A stretch of DNA of 64,000 nt from Stenotrophomonas sp. BIO128-Bstrain (GCF_030128875.1 NZ_CP124620.1:2480001-2544000), one strand, 5' to 3'; positions 26,964-35,610 are shown, numbered from the stretch's first letter. The notes: generated by a model from the letters alone, not told the origin. Numbers and translations are program-made.

Positions 26964-28097
26964 TCAGCCGGGCTGTCGGCTGGCCTCACCCACCGCCGGC
27001 AGTGCCCGTGCGCGGCCGGGCTTGCTCGGGAAGGCATGGCGCACGATCCGCCACATCACCTGGCCGAACTGCCGCGGCAGCGAACCGGTGTTGTAGTGCT
27101 GGCCGTAGCGCGCGCAGATGTCCTTCACTTCCACGGCGATCGCGGCATAGCGGTTGGCCGGGATGTCCGGGTAGAAGTGATGCTCGATCTGGTGGCTGAG
27201 GTTGCCCGACATGACATTCATCAGCTTGCCGCCGGTGAGGTTGGACGAGCCGCGCAGCTGGCGCAGGTACCAGTGGCCGCGGCTTTCATCGCGCACGCAT
27301 TCCTTCGGGAAGGTCTCCGCGTTGGCGGTGAAGTGGCCGCAGAAGATGATCACGTAGGTCCACACGTTGCGGATCAGGTTGGCCACCACGTTGCCCAGCA
27401 GCACCGGCAGGAAGAACGGGCCGGCCAGCGCCGGGAACAGCAGGTAGTCCTTGAACATCTGCTTGCCCATCTTGCGGCCGACTGGACGGAACTGCGCGCC
27501 CAGCTGACGCAGCGTCATCTTGCCGGCGAACACGCGACCCAGGCGCAGGTCCTGTATCGCGATGCCCCATTCGAACAGCAGCGCGAACACCACCGCCACC
27601 ACCGGCTGCATCAGGTAGAACGGGCGCCAGCGCTGCTCGGGGAAGATCCGCAGCAGGCCGTAGCCGATATCGTCGTCCAGCCCGCGCACGTTGGTGTAGG
27701 TGTGGTGGCGGAAGTTGTGGGTCTTGCGCCAGTTGTCGGCGGTGCCGACGATGTCCCACTCATAGGTGCTGCCCTGCAGCTGCGGATCGCCCATCCAGTC
27801 GTACTGGCCATGGATGACGTTGTGCGCCAGCTCCATGTTTTCCAGGATCTTGGACAGCGCCAGCATCACCACGCCGGCGATCCATGCCGGAATCAGCACG
27901 CTGTGTACGAACGCCCCCAGGAACAGCAGCGCGCGGCCAGCCACGCCGGTCCAGCGCACCGCCGCCACGACGCGGCGGATATAGCGCGCATCGCGCGCAC
28001 CCAGCGTGGCCAGATGGCGCGCCCGCAGGGCATCGAGTTCATCGCCGAAGGCCTGCAGTTCGGCCGGGGACAGCGCGCGGTTGTGCACGGAAGACAT
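26964..28097 (-). CDS. Acyl-CoA delta-9 desaturase (DesB/DesA-like)
   Basis: This 377-aa integral membrane protein has the three histidine boxes of membrane fatty-acid desaturases: HNVIH, HNFRHH and HQIEHH followed by FYPDIP. Two hydrophobic blocks (LLFLGAFVHSVLIPAWIAG; PVVAVVFALLF) flank the first two boxes. It probably introduces the 9-10 double bond into acyl-CoA under aerobic conditions. The start overlaps or abuts the end of the reductase gene, whose product would supply electrons; this copies the P. aeruginosa desC-desB arrangement. Confidence 0.93.
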   Translation of the reverse strand: MSSVHNRALSPAELQAFGDELDALRARHLATLGARDARYIRRVVAAVRWTGVAGRALLFLGAFVHSVLIPAWIAGVVMLALSKILENMELAHNVIHGQYDWMGDPQLQGSTYEWDIVGTADNWRKTHNFRHHTYTNVRGLDDDIGYGLLRIFPEQRWRPFYLMQPVVAVVFALLFEWGIAIQDLRLGRVFAGKMTLRQLGAQFRPVGRKMGKQMFKDYLLFPALAGPFFLPVLLGNVVANLIRNVWTYVIIFCGHFTANAETFPKECVRDESRGHWYLRQLRGSSNLTGGKLMNVMSGNLSHQIEHHFYPDIPANRYAAIAVEVKDICARYGQHYNTGSLPRQFGQVMWRIVRHAFPSKPGRARALPAVGEASRQPG

Positions 28098-28099
28098 GG

Positions 28100-29173
28100 T
28101 CACAGCTCCAGGATCAGGTCGGTGCTGGCGCTGTTCACGCACAGCTTCACTTGCGTGGCCGGTTCGGCCGCGTGTTCACCGGTGAGGGTGTGGCGGGTAA
28201 CGCCGGACACCTTGCCGCAGACGCAGGTATTGCAGATGCCCATCCGGCAGCCACTGGCCGGGCGCAGCCCTTCGGCTTCCAGCGCCTGCAGCAGCGAGGT
28301 GCCGCGCGGCAAGGAGAGCGTGCGCCCGCTGCGGCGCAGCTCGACCTGCACCGTGCCGCTCTCGGCCTCGGGCAGGACCGGCGGGGTAAACGCTTCGGAC
28401 TGCAGCGAGGCGACCTGGCCCTGCAGGCGCGCCTGCGCTGCATCGACGAAGCCACCCGGGCCGCATACCAGCGCACGGGCGCTGCTCAGATCGCCCAGTG
28501 CGTCGAACGCGAACGCATCGACACGCGAAGCGGGCGCCGCCGGGTCGCGGGTCAACGCGATGTGCAGCGTGAACGACGGATGGCGTGCCGCGAGGGCGGC
28601 CAGCTCATCGGCAAAACACAGTTCCTCGCGGCGGCGTGCCCAGTACACCAGGTCCACCTGGCCGGGCATGCCGGCGCCATCAAGCTGGCGCAGCAGCGCG
28701 CGCATCGGGGTGATGCCGCTGCCGGCGGCCAACAGCAGCAGGCGTTCGCTGGAAGGCGTCGGCAAGGTCATCTCACCGAACGCCTGGCCGAGTTCGAACA
28801 CCTCACCGATCGCCGCGGCACCGGCCAGATGCTGGCTGACCGCGCCGCCGGCAATCGCTTTGACGGTAATGGCCAGCCGCCCATCGGCCAACACGGTCGG
28901 GCTGTAGCTGCGCGACAGGCGGCGCCCGTCGACCTCCACGCCGAGGGTCACGTGCTGGCCCGGCAGCAGGCCGCGGAAATGGCGGTTGGGCGTGAGCACC
29001 AGGGTCACCGCATCCGCGCTCTCGGCCGTGCGCGACACCAGCCGGGCCAACGGGCGGCGCAAGGTCCACAGCGGATGCAGGCGGGTTCCCCAGAAGTCGA
29101 ACAGCTCCTCGGAGACCCAGCGGCGGGGGCTGGCGGCGTGACGGCGGGCGGCAATGCGCGGGACGGTGCTCAT
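28100..29173 (-). CDS. Ferredoxin-NADPH reductase with 2Fe-2S domain (DesC-like)
   Basis: This 357-aa electron-transfer protein has an FAD-binding barrel (RLSRSYSP), an NAD(P)-binding part (LLLLAAGSGITPMRALL, ALVCGPGGFVDAA) and a C-terminal plant-type 2Fe-2S ferredoxin domain with CRMGICNTC and a later C (KLCVNSAS). It should carry electrons from NADPH to the adjacent desaturase. Transcribed first in the two-gene operon, divergently from the TetR-type gene. Confidence 0.92.
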   Translation of the reverse strand: MSTVPRIAARRHAASPRRWVSEELFDFWGTRLHPLWTLRRPLARLVSRTAESADAVTLVLTPNRHFRGLLPGQHVTLGVEVDGRRLSRSYSPTVLADGRLAITVKAIAGGAVSQHLAGAAAIGEVFELGQAFGEMTLPTPSSERLLLLAAGSGITPMRALLRQLDGAGMPGQVDLVYWARRREELCFADELAALAARHPSFTLHIALTRDPAAPASRVDAFAFDALGDLSSARALVCGPGGFVDAAQARLQGQVASLQSEAFTPPVLPEAESGTVQVELRRSGRTLSLPRGTSLLQALEAEGLRPASGCRMGICNTCVCGKVSGVTRHTLTGEHAAEPATQVKLCVNSASTDLILEL

Positions 29174-29206
29174 GCTGTGCACTATACGGCCGAGCATACG
29201 ACTGTG

Positions 29207-29220
29207 TATACAGTTGTATA
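29207..29220. promoter_or_regulatory. Candidate operator between the desaturase operon and the TetR-type gene
   Basis: TATACAGTTGTATA has 6-bp inverted arms (TATACA/TGTATA) in the 93-bp divergent promoter region, and an overlapping ACTGT..ACAGT dyad lies just to its left. In Pseudomonas DesT binds a palindrome in the analogous desT-desCB gap, so this is the likely repressor site. Confidence 0.6.
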
Positions 29221-29266
29221 TTGCCGGGACGGGCTATGATTCAGGGACTTGACCGCGCTGCCCCTG

Positions 29267-29929
29267 ATGACCTCCCCAGACCTGCCCCTGCCCGCCTCCG
29301 ACGACGCCCATCCCGCGCGCAAAGCCTCGATCTCGCGCGAGGATCTGCTGGCCGCCGCGTTGGCCCTGATCGGGCCGCACCGCAGCGTCTCCACGCTGAG
29401 CCTGCGCGAGGTCGCGCGTGAAGCCGGGATCGCCCCGAACTCGTTCTACCGCCAGTTCCGCGACATGGACGAGTTGACCGTGGCCCTGATCGACCTGGCC
29501 GGGCGCTCGCTGCGCACGATCATCGGCGAGGCCCGCCAGCGGGCAGCCTCCTCCGACCGCAGCGTGATCCGCCTCTCGGTGGAGACCTTCATGGAACAGC
29601 TGCGCGCCGATGATCGGCTGCTGCACGTGCTGCTGCGAGAGGGCACCGCGGGTTCGGATGCGTTCAAGCACGCGGTCGACCGCGAACTGAACTACTTCGA
29701 AGACGAGTTGCGGGTGGATCTGATCCGCCTGGCCGCCGCCGACGGCGCGCGCCTGCACGAACCGGCGCTGGCCTCCAAGGCGATCACCCGGCTGGTGTTT
29801 GCGATGGGTGCGACGGCGGTTGACCTGCCGCCGGAGAAAGATCCGGAACTGATCGAGCAGCTGACCCAGATGCTGCGGATGATCATCACCGGCGCGCGCA
29901 CATTGGCAGGCAGTCCGCCGCTGCGGTGA
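29267..29929 (+). CDS. TetR family regulator of unsaturated fatty acid synthesis (DesT/FabR-like)
   Basis: I use the ATG at 29267 (220 aa). The HTH stretch LSLREVAREAGIAPNSFYRQFRDMDEL is close to FabR and DesT. These repressors sense the saturated/unsaturated acyl-CoA ratio and control desaturase genes. Its divergent position next to the reductase/desaturase pair strongly supports that role. The ligand-binding domain (VETFMEQLRADDRLLHVLLREG) matches the family. Confidence 0.9.
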   Translation: MTSPDLPLPASDDAHPARKASISREDLLAAALALIGPHRSVSTLSLREVAREAGIAPNSFYRQFRDMDELTVALIDLAGRSLRTIIGEARQRAASSDRSVIRLSVETFMEQLRADDRLLHVLLREGTAGSDAFKHAVDRELNYFEDELRVDLIRLAAADGARLHEPALASKAITRLVFAMGATAVDLPPEKDPELIEQLTQMLRMIITGARTLAGSPPLR

Positions 29930-30005
29930 TCACGCCCTTGAACGGCCAGCCCGGCTGCGTGCGAACCAAGGCATTCAGCGCTGCGCCGCATCACGGCCCA
30001 TGAAA

Positions 30006-30027
30006 ATGGCGGCCCGGAGGCCGCCAT
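30006..30027. terminator. Hairpin between convergent tetR-type and glycine-zipper genes
   Basis: ATGGCGGCC-CGGA-GGCCGCCAT is a perfect 9-bp stem preceded by AAAA and followed by CTGATTT; it can end transcripts from either side. Confidence 0.6.
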
Positions 30028-30079
30028 CTGATTTCATCACCACGGGCGCGACAGCCAAGGCTGCAGCGACTACGATCGA

Positions 30080-30442
30080 TCAACGGTACTGACGCTCACA
30101 GCGACGCTCGACCACGCGGTCACCGTTCTTGGACTGCTGGTTGCCCTGGATCTGGCGCCCGGCCGCGCCGCCTGCCACGGCACCGGCAACGGTGGCCAGC
30201 TTCTTGCCGTTGCCGCCGCCCACCTGGTTGCCAAGCAGGCCACCGACCACCGCACCGGTCGCCGTACCGGTGATGCGATTGGGATCCTTGGAATTACGCT
30301 GGACCTCGACGTTGTGGCAGACGACCTTGCTGCCGTCGTTGAAGCGGCGTCCTTCGTCCTTGGGGCCGTAGGTCTGCGCGCCAGCCACTGCCGACACCGC
30401 CAGCAAACTGCCCAGGCACAACACGCGGATGCTCGTCTTCAT
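30080..30442 (-). CDS. Glycine-zipper outer-membrane-associated protein
   Basis: This 120-aa protein has a Sec signal peptide (MKTSIRVLCLGSLLAVSAVAGAQ). The centre is a glycine zipper (TGAVVGGLLGNQVGGGNGKK, AGAVAGGAAGRQIQG) as in the 17-kDa surface antigen/SlyB-like families, and the C-terminus holds paired cysteines around RRCERQ. It is likely periplasmic or attached to the outer membrane. Exact role unknown. Confidence 0.85.
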   Translation of the reverse strand: MKTSIRVLCLGSLLAVSAVAGAQTYGPKDEGRRFNDGSKVVCHNVEVQRNSKDPNRITGTATGAVVGGLLGNQVGGGNGKKLATVAGAVAGGAAGRQIQGNQQSKNGDRVVERRCERQYR

Positions 30443-30832
30443 GGTCGATCCCTGTTTATGGAACATGGGCCGAGTGTCTGCCTGCCTGCGGCAAGCCCGG
30501 GTGAATTCGCGTCGACACTGCGTCAAGGCACGTGGGGGCGTTCAGGCCGCAGCCATCCACCCGACGGAGCTTGCCGCCGTGTGCAGGTCGTCTGACGCAT
30601 CGAACGGGACGCCGAAGTGGATACCCGGGCATTCATTGGATGGCAAAGCGCCGTGCCTCACCCTGTTGCGCACACAATCGATCACTGGAACCCGCCAGGG
30701 TGACCGACGATGTCGCGTCCCGGACGATCACCCACCCAACGCATCATGAGGACTGCTGCCGATGCATGACACCGCCCTGCCCTCGACAACCATCGCCCGG
30801 TGCACGCGGCCCCTGCACGCACGGACCCGGGC
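30443..30832. other. Intergenic region, no gene seen
   Basis: These 390 bp separate two divergent genes. I see no open frame with a convincing start, no REP element and no strong hairpin. It should hold the promoters of the glycine-zipper gene (left) and the barstar-like gene (right). Confidence 0.5.
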
Positions 30833-31228
30833 ATGACCGGACCCACCCTGGTGCTGGACGGAAGCGCCATCGACGACATCGCCGGCTTCTACGCCGAGAT
30901 CAACCGCGTGTTCATGGCCAACGAGGACTGGGAACTTGGCCCCAGCCTGGATGCGTTGGATGACCTGCTCTACGGCGGTTATGGCGCACTGGCCGGGCAC
31001 GCATCCGCCACCGTGCACTGGACGCACATCGCACACAGCCGCGCCGCGCTCGGAGTGGCGGCCACCCGTGCCTGGCTGCAGGAAAAACAGGCGCACCCCG
31101 GCATGTTCAATGCCGCGGGAATCGCCACCCAGCTAGACGCGCTGGAACGCGGCGTCGGCCAGACCTATTTCGACATCATCATGGAGGTATTCGCCGCCCA
31201 TCCCACCTTGCAGCTGCGCACGGACTGA
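30833..31228 (+). CDS. Barstar-family ribonuclease inhibitor (orphan)
   Basis: The 131-aa product contains LVLDGSAIDDIAGFYAEINRV and WELGPSLDALDDLLYGGYG, the conserved barstar fold core, including the region that inserts in the barnase active site. No barnase-like RNase gene is adjacent. Barstar homologues are frequent as lone immunity proteins. A GTG at 30800 could add 11 residues. It is the last intact chromosomal gene before the mutS start. Confidence 0.8.
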   Translation: MTGPTLVLDGSAIDDIAGFYAEINRVFMANEDWELGPSLDALDDLLYGGYGALAGHASATVHWTHIAHSRAALGVAATRAWLQEKQAHPGMFNAAGIATQLDALERGVGQTYFDIIMEVFAAHPTLQLRTD

Positions 31229-31284
31229 CCGCCTGCGCGTTACGCACGGGCGTTGATGCCGCTGCCCAGGCCGCTTGCGCCGGG

Positions 31285-31318
31285 CGCGCTTCGCCCTGCC
31301 TGCCCCCTCCCCTACAAT
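31285..31318 (+). promoter_or_regulatory. Candidate native mutS promoter
   Basis: TACAAT at 31313-31318 is a good -10 element about 50 bp before the mutS-like GTG start; the -35 region (around 31290) is GC-rich and weak. It now drives only the short truncated frame and then reads into the island. Confidence 0.4.
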
Positions 31319-31367
31319 GGCCGGCCAGGCGGCCTTCCGGGCTGCCCCCGACTGTGATGGACCCCGC

Positions 31368-31412
31368 GTGACAGAGAAGCAGCCCGAACACACCCCGCTG
31401 ATGAAGCATTAA
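31368..31412 (+). pseudogene. mutS: mutS 5' fragment (native start, interrupted after 14 codons)
   Basis: GTG at 31368 opens a frame reading M-T-E-K-Q-P-E-H-T-P-L-M-K-H-stop. The EHTPLMK motif is the conserved start of DNA mismatch repair protein MutS (which normally continues Q-Y/F...). The frame stops at TAA directly after the integration core. So the native mutS start has been separated from the rest of the gene by inserted DNA. The remaining ~850 codons are not in the window. Confidence 0.8.
31389..31408 (+). other. Left attachment site core (attL) of genomic island 1
   Basis: CACACCCCGCTGATGAAGCA matches 62178-62197 at 19 of 20 positions (G/C difference at 31400, a synonymous change in the Leu codon). 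The core lies inside mutS codons H-T-P-L-M-K. Confidence 0.8.
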
Positions 31413-31748
31413 GCACGTTAGCTCAGCAAGACCTTGTATTTGCTATAAATTGCGCAGCAAACGACGCTCCATTTAAGGCTGGCGCTACACCGCCGCTACA
31501 TCAGGTGGGTCCACGTTCGTCAGCGCCTGCCCCGACCAAGTCGCTCCTTCGCGAGAGTCCCCGCCAGTCCCCGGTCGCTAGCTCTTGGTGCGGAGCCTGT
31601 TGGCCGTCGCTGGCCTCATCCGGGGGCTTCCACTCAGTCAAAGCGCATTCCCTTGCCCGGCCTATCGGCCTCGCTTAGAAAGCGCTCGGTCGCACCTCTT
31701 GCGACAATTTCCCGATATCGTGCGCCTATGCACAGTCGGGGGACTCAA
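31413..31748. other. Island left end, non-coding
   Basis: No convincing gene in 336 bp. Composition falls from the chromosomal level; TTTGC..GCAAA arms near 31440-31465 may be an integrase arm site or weak hairpin. It should contain the promoter of the CBASS operon. Confidence 0.4.
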
Positions 31749-32372
31749 ATGGATCATGAGTATGTGGTGCGGGGCGGGGTTAATCGGGCGGATATTGGCA
31801 AGTATCTGACGCGAACGGCTTCGGTCGTTTCAGGTCTCTTGGTCTGGGTGCTCCTTCAAGCAGTCGACCTTGCAAAGCAGTTTGGGCTCAGCACGAACCT
31901 GCCGCCCGTTGCTCTCTCTCTGATTGGTGCCGGCACCGTCTATGCCGTTCTCTATCTGATCTTCCGTCGCTGGATCTGGCGTATGCCCCTTGTCGCCAAC
32001 TGGTTGAAGGTTGCCGATCTTTCGGGCATCTGGATCTGCGAGGGCCATCCTTTTCCACGAGCTGATTCGCTCGCCGTTGATTGGCAGGGAACGATGACGA
32101 TCACCCAAGATTGGGACAAGGTGCGCATCCACCTTGATGCCGATTCGTCCAGGTCCAACAGTGATGTTGCCGGACTGCTGTCTGACCCCATCGAAGGCTT
32201 TGTTCTCCTTTACAGCTATCGCAATGAGCCCAAGCCTGGCCAGACAGAGCTCAGCGCCCATCGTGGCTTTGCAAAACTGATCTTTGCCAAGGATTTGAAG
32301 ACTGGCAAGGGCGACTATTTCAATGGTGACGGTCGTCACTCGTCGGGCACCCTCACACTTCGGAGGCAGTGA
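31749..32372 (+). CDS. cap15: CBASS effector, Cap15-like (two TM plus beta-barrel)
   Basis: The ATG at 31749 follows GGGGGA. The 207-aa product has two TM helices (about residues 23-42 and 52-71) then a beta-rich domain starting LSGIWICEGHPFP, the layout of Cap15 (2TM-beta) effectors. In such systems the barrel binds a cyclic dinucleotide and the TM parts oligomerise and disrupt the inner membrane, killing infected cells. The stop overlaps the start of the CD-NTase gene (TGATG), so the two are translated together. Confidence 0.75.
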   Translation: MDHEYVVRGGVNRADIGKYLTRTASVVSGLLVWVLLQAVDLAKQFGLSTNLPPVALSLIGAGTVYAVLYLIFRRWIWRMPLVANWLKVADLSGIWICEGHPFPRADSLAVDWQGTMTITQDWDKVRIHLDADSSRSNSDVAGLLSDPIEGFVLLYSYRNEPKPGQTELSAHRGFAKLIFAKDLKTGKGDYFNGDGRHSSGTLTLRRQ

Positions 32373-33487
32373 TGGCAAGGACTGTTGATGAGCGCATTTC
32401 TGCTCTGAGAGCGCGCCGCCGTGGCGAAGATCGAGCAAGCCTGATGGCGGAAGACAGCGCTGCTGCGGCTAAGTATTTTGAGAAAATTGGACAGCAGGAG
32501 GCGTGGGAAACAAAGGCAGCTAACAAGCCCAATACGCGCTACGCGTTGGGCGCTATGCAGGAAGTGGATGCGGACTACACCCGCATCAGCACAGAGACTG
32601 CTCTCCGCGTGGCAAAGCAGCTGGAAAACCGCATCGCAGGGTTTAAGCTTGAATTTCACCTGCAAGGCTCTGTGCCACTCAATGTGCATATTCGAGGCGT
32701 TAGCGATGTGGATCTCCTAACCCTGATTTCACCGCAATTTCTGAGCTACGACCCGGGCGGCCTGCGTGCAACATCAGGCGCTTACTACCCCACAGCCCTG
32801 ACCTCATTGCAGCAGCTCAAAGACTTACGCACGGAGGAAGAACCGGCACTTAAGAACGCATTTCCCGCAGCCACGGTAGAGACGCGAGGAAGCAAGGCGA
32901 TCAAGATTTCAGGCGGCTCCCTTGCCCGATCAGTTGATGTAGTGCCTTCCCATTGGTATGACTCTGCCGATTACCAACGCAGTGGGGCGTTGCATGATCG
33001 CGGGGTCATCATCTTGGACAAGAGAAACAACGCCACGATGACCAACTACCCGTTCAAGCACATCAGGGAAGTTTCAGATCGTGACCTGGTCGCGATGGGC
33101 TCCCTAAAGAAGGCCATTCGACTTATCAAGAACATAAAAGCGGACGCGGATCGGGAGATTGCGCTTCCAAGCTTTGACCTTGCCGCCATCATGTTCCACG
33201 CCGACATGAATGCTTTGCGGAATGGACATTGGTATGAACTTGCCATCTTGGCTGAGACGCAGCGCCATCTCGATCACCTCTATCACCATCCTGACTACGC
33301 GAAGCTTCTGCTCGTGCCGGACGGGACGCGAGCCATCTTTGATGGCCCAGCCAAATGGAGCTCCCTACTGACCCTATCTTGTGAAGTGGACAGGCTTCTT
33401 GAAGCTGTCGCAAATGAAAACAGCATCGGACTACCCCCGAACGACCATAGCGAGCGACGTAAGCTCGTCAAATCCGTTAGCCTTTAA
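32372..33487 (+). CDS. CBASS cyclic nucleotide synthase (CD-NTase)
   Basis: GGAGG precedes ATG 32372. The 371-aa protein has the nucleotidyltransferase motif GS-x11-DVD (LQGSVPLNVHIRGVSDVDLL) and the third catalytic acid in ARSVDVVPSHW, followed by a helical domain (SDRDLVAMGSLKKAIRLIKNIK). These are the hallmarks of bacterial cGAS/DncV-like synthases. It should make the second messenger sensed by the adjacent Cap15-like effector. No ubiquitin-like or HORMA/TRIP13 accessory genes follow, so this is a minimal two-gene (type I) CBASS. Confidence 0.85.
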   Translation: MARTVDERISALRARRRGEDRASLMAEDSAAAAKYFEKIGQQEAWETKAANKPNTRYALGAMQEVDADYTRISTETALRVAKQLENRIAGFKLEFHLQGSVPLNVHIRGVSDVDLLTLISPQFLSYDPGGLRATSGAYYPTALTSLQQLKDLRTEEEPALKNAFPAATVETRGSKAIKISGGSLARSVDVVPSHWYDSADYQRSGALHDRGVIILDKRNNATMTNYPFKHIREVSDRDLVAMGSLKKAIRLIKNIKADADREIALPSFDLAAIMFHADMNALRNGHWYELAILAETQRHLDHLYHHPDYAKLLLVPDGTRAIFDGPAKWSSLLTLSCEVDRLLEAVANENSIGLPPNDHSERRKLVKSVSL

Positions 33488-33560
33488 GCATTCCAGTTTT
33501 CCCATCTCATCCTGGGAGAGCATGGGCGGGTGATGTTTCCTCGCCCGCCAAACCCTTGCT

Positions 33561-35156
33561 TCAAATACGCGGCCGTGGGGCGCGAGGTCGCAGTTCCAAT
33601 TCACCGCTAGCATGCTTCTCGGTTTGGACAAGATCACCATCCTCTAGCATTGACGGAGATGTGACAGCAGGGGATGCCTCGATCTTGAATGTCCTGTCCA
33701 GATGCACGCTGGCTTCCACCATCTCTGACCGCGCCTGATCAATGGCGGCCACCTGCAATGCCGCCGCGCGTTTGGTGATGTGCGCTTTGGCTCGGAAGTA
33801 GCGTTGCTTTGCGCGAGCTGCTTCGCGCGACTTCGACGTAACTTCATGCTCAGACAGTTTTGCCCGAGCTGAGAAATAGGCGAGACGCGCACGTTGCGGC
33901 CTTACGACAGCGTGCGCATAGCTCATCACGGCTTGGGCCAGGCGCTCGGTGTCTTCATACAAGAATGCGTTGGCCGCGTAGGAATCGACACGACGACACA
34001 TGAGCGTCGTGTAGGCCTTCTGGAACTGAGGTTCGATTTGTATACCGCCGACACTTCGAAGCATGTCTAGCGAGTCCTGGGCTGCTTGGCGCTGGCTTTC
34101 CAACCATTGCTCGATGAGTTCGGACTCTGCGTTAAGAATGTCAGCGTCGCGGCCCGTAGAGCGTGCTAGGCGCACCACACGACTAATCCTTCGGGTGATC
34201 CCAACCGGCACAGCCGTTGGCATGATGCGCTCGCCGCTTGGGTAAGTTGATGCGGCGGCCGTGGTGCGCTCTCCAGACCTATGCGCTAACCCGACCTGTT
34301 CCCTGGCCCGGTCTGCCAACGCGGCTTGATGGGAATGCCCCTCAGGGACGCCATGCGTCAGGACGGCGGCTTGCAAGCGCCGACTGACGATTCGCTCTAC
34401 AAAGCTTCCCGATGGCGTCGCGCCTTCAGCACCCATCCTTTTGGCTTGACGCATCATCGCAGTGCGAACTTTCCCTAGATGCTTGGTTGGCTGGCGACTG
34501 AGCTCTTTGGCTCGGGCAAAATCTTGCAGCGACGCCGCTTCCCGCGCTTGAGCCCTCAAAGTCCGATGATCCACACGATCAGTGCCACCAGCGCGTTCTA
34601 GATGCGCGTTGATGACCCCTTCAATGGCTTTTCGAAGCTCCCGAATAGCCTTAGCACCCCCGCCTTGCCGCGAATCGAACGCCAATCCGGCGCGCTCGCC
34701 GAGTCCTCTAGAGTCGACCTTTCGTGCCGACATCAGTAAGTGCACATGGTGATTACGCTGATCGCCTTCTTTCGAAGGTGCGTGAATAGCAACCAGGACC
34801 GCCACTTGATAGCGGTCGACCATGAGCTGCCCCAGATCCAGAGCTAGGGCTTTGCGCTGGGTGTCTGAGAGGCTGTGGGGTAAAGCGACCTCGACCTCAC
34901 GGCAAACGCGGGCGTTAGCACGTGTTTCGGCTGCTTCGTTAGCGTCCCAAAACCTCTGAGCGTCATAGCACCAATTTGGCGATCCAATGGGGGCGAGCAT
35001 CTGATGATGGGCGACGCCATGACGATGAGAGTAGCGGTGGTAAAGACCTGTTGCGGTATCGACAAGATCAAACCCGGCACGGTAAGCAGCGGCGGCGACA
35101 GACGACTCGCCTTTTCCGCGAGAGAACGATTTCAGTGTTGCGTGATAAATGGCCAT
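33561..35156 (-). CDS. mobA: MobA/MobL relaxase (MOBQ family)
   Basis: This 531-aa protein begins MAIYHATLKSFSRGKGESSVAAAAYRAG, typical of MobA/MobL. The putative nicking tyrosine is Y25 and the metal-binding triad is in RNHHVHLL (H136, H137, H139). The C-terminal half is helical and charged, with no primase domain. It nicks oriT and pilots DNA in conjugative mobilisation. An RSF1010-like oriT lies 190-225 bp upstream, as in many MOBQ plasmids. Confidence 0.9.
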   Translation of the reverse strand: MAIYHATLKSFSRGKGESSVAAAAYRAGFDLVDTATGLYHRYSHRHGVAHHQMLAPIGSPNWCYDAQRFWDANEAAETRANARVCREVEVALPHSLSDTQRKALALDLGQLMVDRYQVAVLVAIHAPSKEGDQRNHHVHLLMSARKVDSRGLGERAGLAFDSRQGGGAKAIRELRKAIEGVINAHLERAGGTDRVDHRTLRAQAREAASLQDFARAKELSRQPTKHLGKVRTAMMRQAKRMGAEGATPSGSFVERIVSRRLQAAVLTHGVPEGHSHQAALADRAREQVGLAHRSGERTTAAASTYPSGERIMPTAVPVGITRRISRVVRLARSTGRDADILNAESELIEQWLESQRQAAQDSLDMLRSVGGIQIEPQFQKAYTTLMCRRVDSYAANAFLYEDTERLAQAVMSYAHAVVRPQRARLAYFSARAKLSEHEVTSKSREAARAKQRYFRAKAHITKRAAALQVAAIDQARSEMVEASVHLDRTFKIEASPAVTSPSMLEDGDLVQTEKHASGELELRPRAPRPRI

Positions 35157-35610
35157 TTAAGTAGGGCTCCTGTGAATGGAGCACCCAATTAAAGGCGCGA
35201 CTTGTCTTCGTCTAGTGCTGTCGGGCAACTGCGTAAGCGAGCGCTAGCTCACACTTTCCTAGCTCTCTAGGCTGCTCTGTCGGCTTGGCCATTTGACCGG
35301 GTCAAATGCGAGCGCGTCCGCGCTCGGCCAAACCCCGGCAGGCCGCACGGTTTACGCGAAGCGGAAACCATAAGTGCGGTTTTTACTTTGATTTTTAGGG
35401 GTCTTCCACGCTCTAAATTGTGTCTTCGTTGCCGCCGCCAAATCGCGAAACAACTTACGCTGTGCGTATCTTTTGGTGAACGAAATATGAATATGGCTAA
35501 ACAGTGGTTACCACTGGCGCCGTTTGCTCTCGCGCTAGACTGAGATGCGGGTCACAGAGAGGGCCCCGTCATGCGGCGCTTCGTCCCAGTCCAAATTTGC
35601 AAGGAATGCT
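35157..35610. other. Non-coding region holding inverted repeats and oriT
   Basis: Between the divergent mobA and OLD-type genes. Besides the oriT it has two perfect dyads in tandem: ATTTGACC-G-GGTCAAAT (35291-35307) and GAGCGCG-TC-CGCGCTC (35310-35325). These may bind relaxosome or repressor proteins. Confidence 0.6.
35349..35380 (+). other. oriT: Candidate origin of transfer (oriT), RSF1010/MOBQ type
   Basis: GGTTTACGC-GAAG-CGGAAACC (imperfect inverted repeat) is followed directly by ATAAGTGCGG. RSF1010-group oriTs have the same order: an inverted repeat with GAAG-like loop ending in AAACC, then a TAAATGCGC/TAAGTGCGC nick region. The nick would fall just after TAAGTGCG. The relaxase gene of the matching family starts about 190 bp away. 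Confidence 0.75.

Noticed and set aside
31389..31408. tRNA or tmRNA 3' end as attachment site
   Set aside because: The core encodes mutS codons in frame at both copies and no tRNA fold is visible.
35349..35380. Rho-independent terminator instead of oriT
   Set aside because: The stem is followed by ATAAGTGCGG before the short T-run, and neither flanking gene ends here; the relaxase context fits oriT better.
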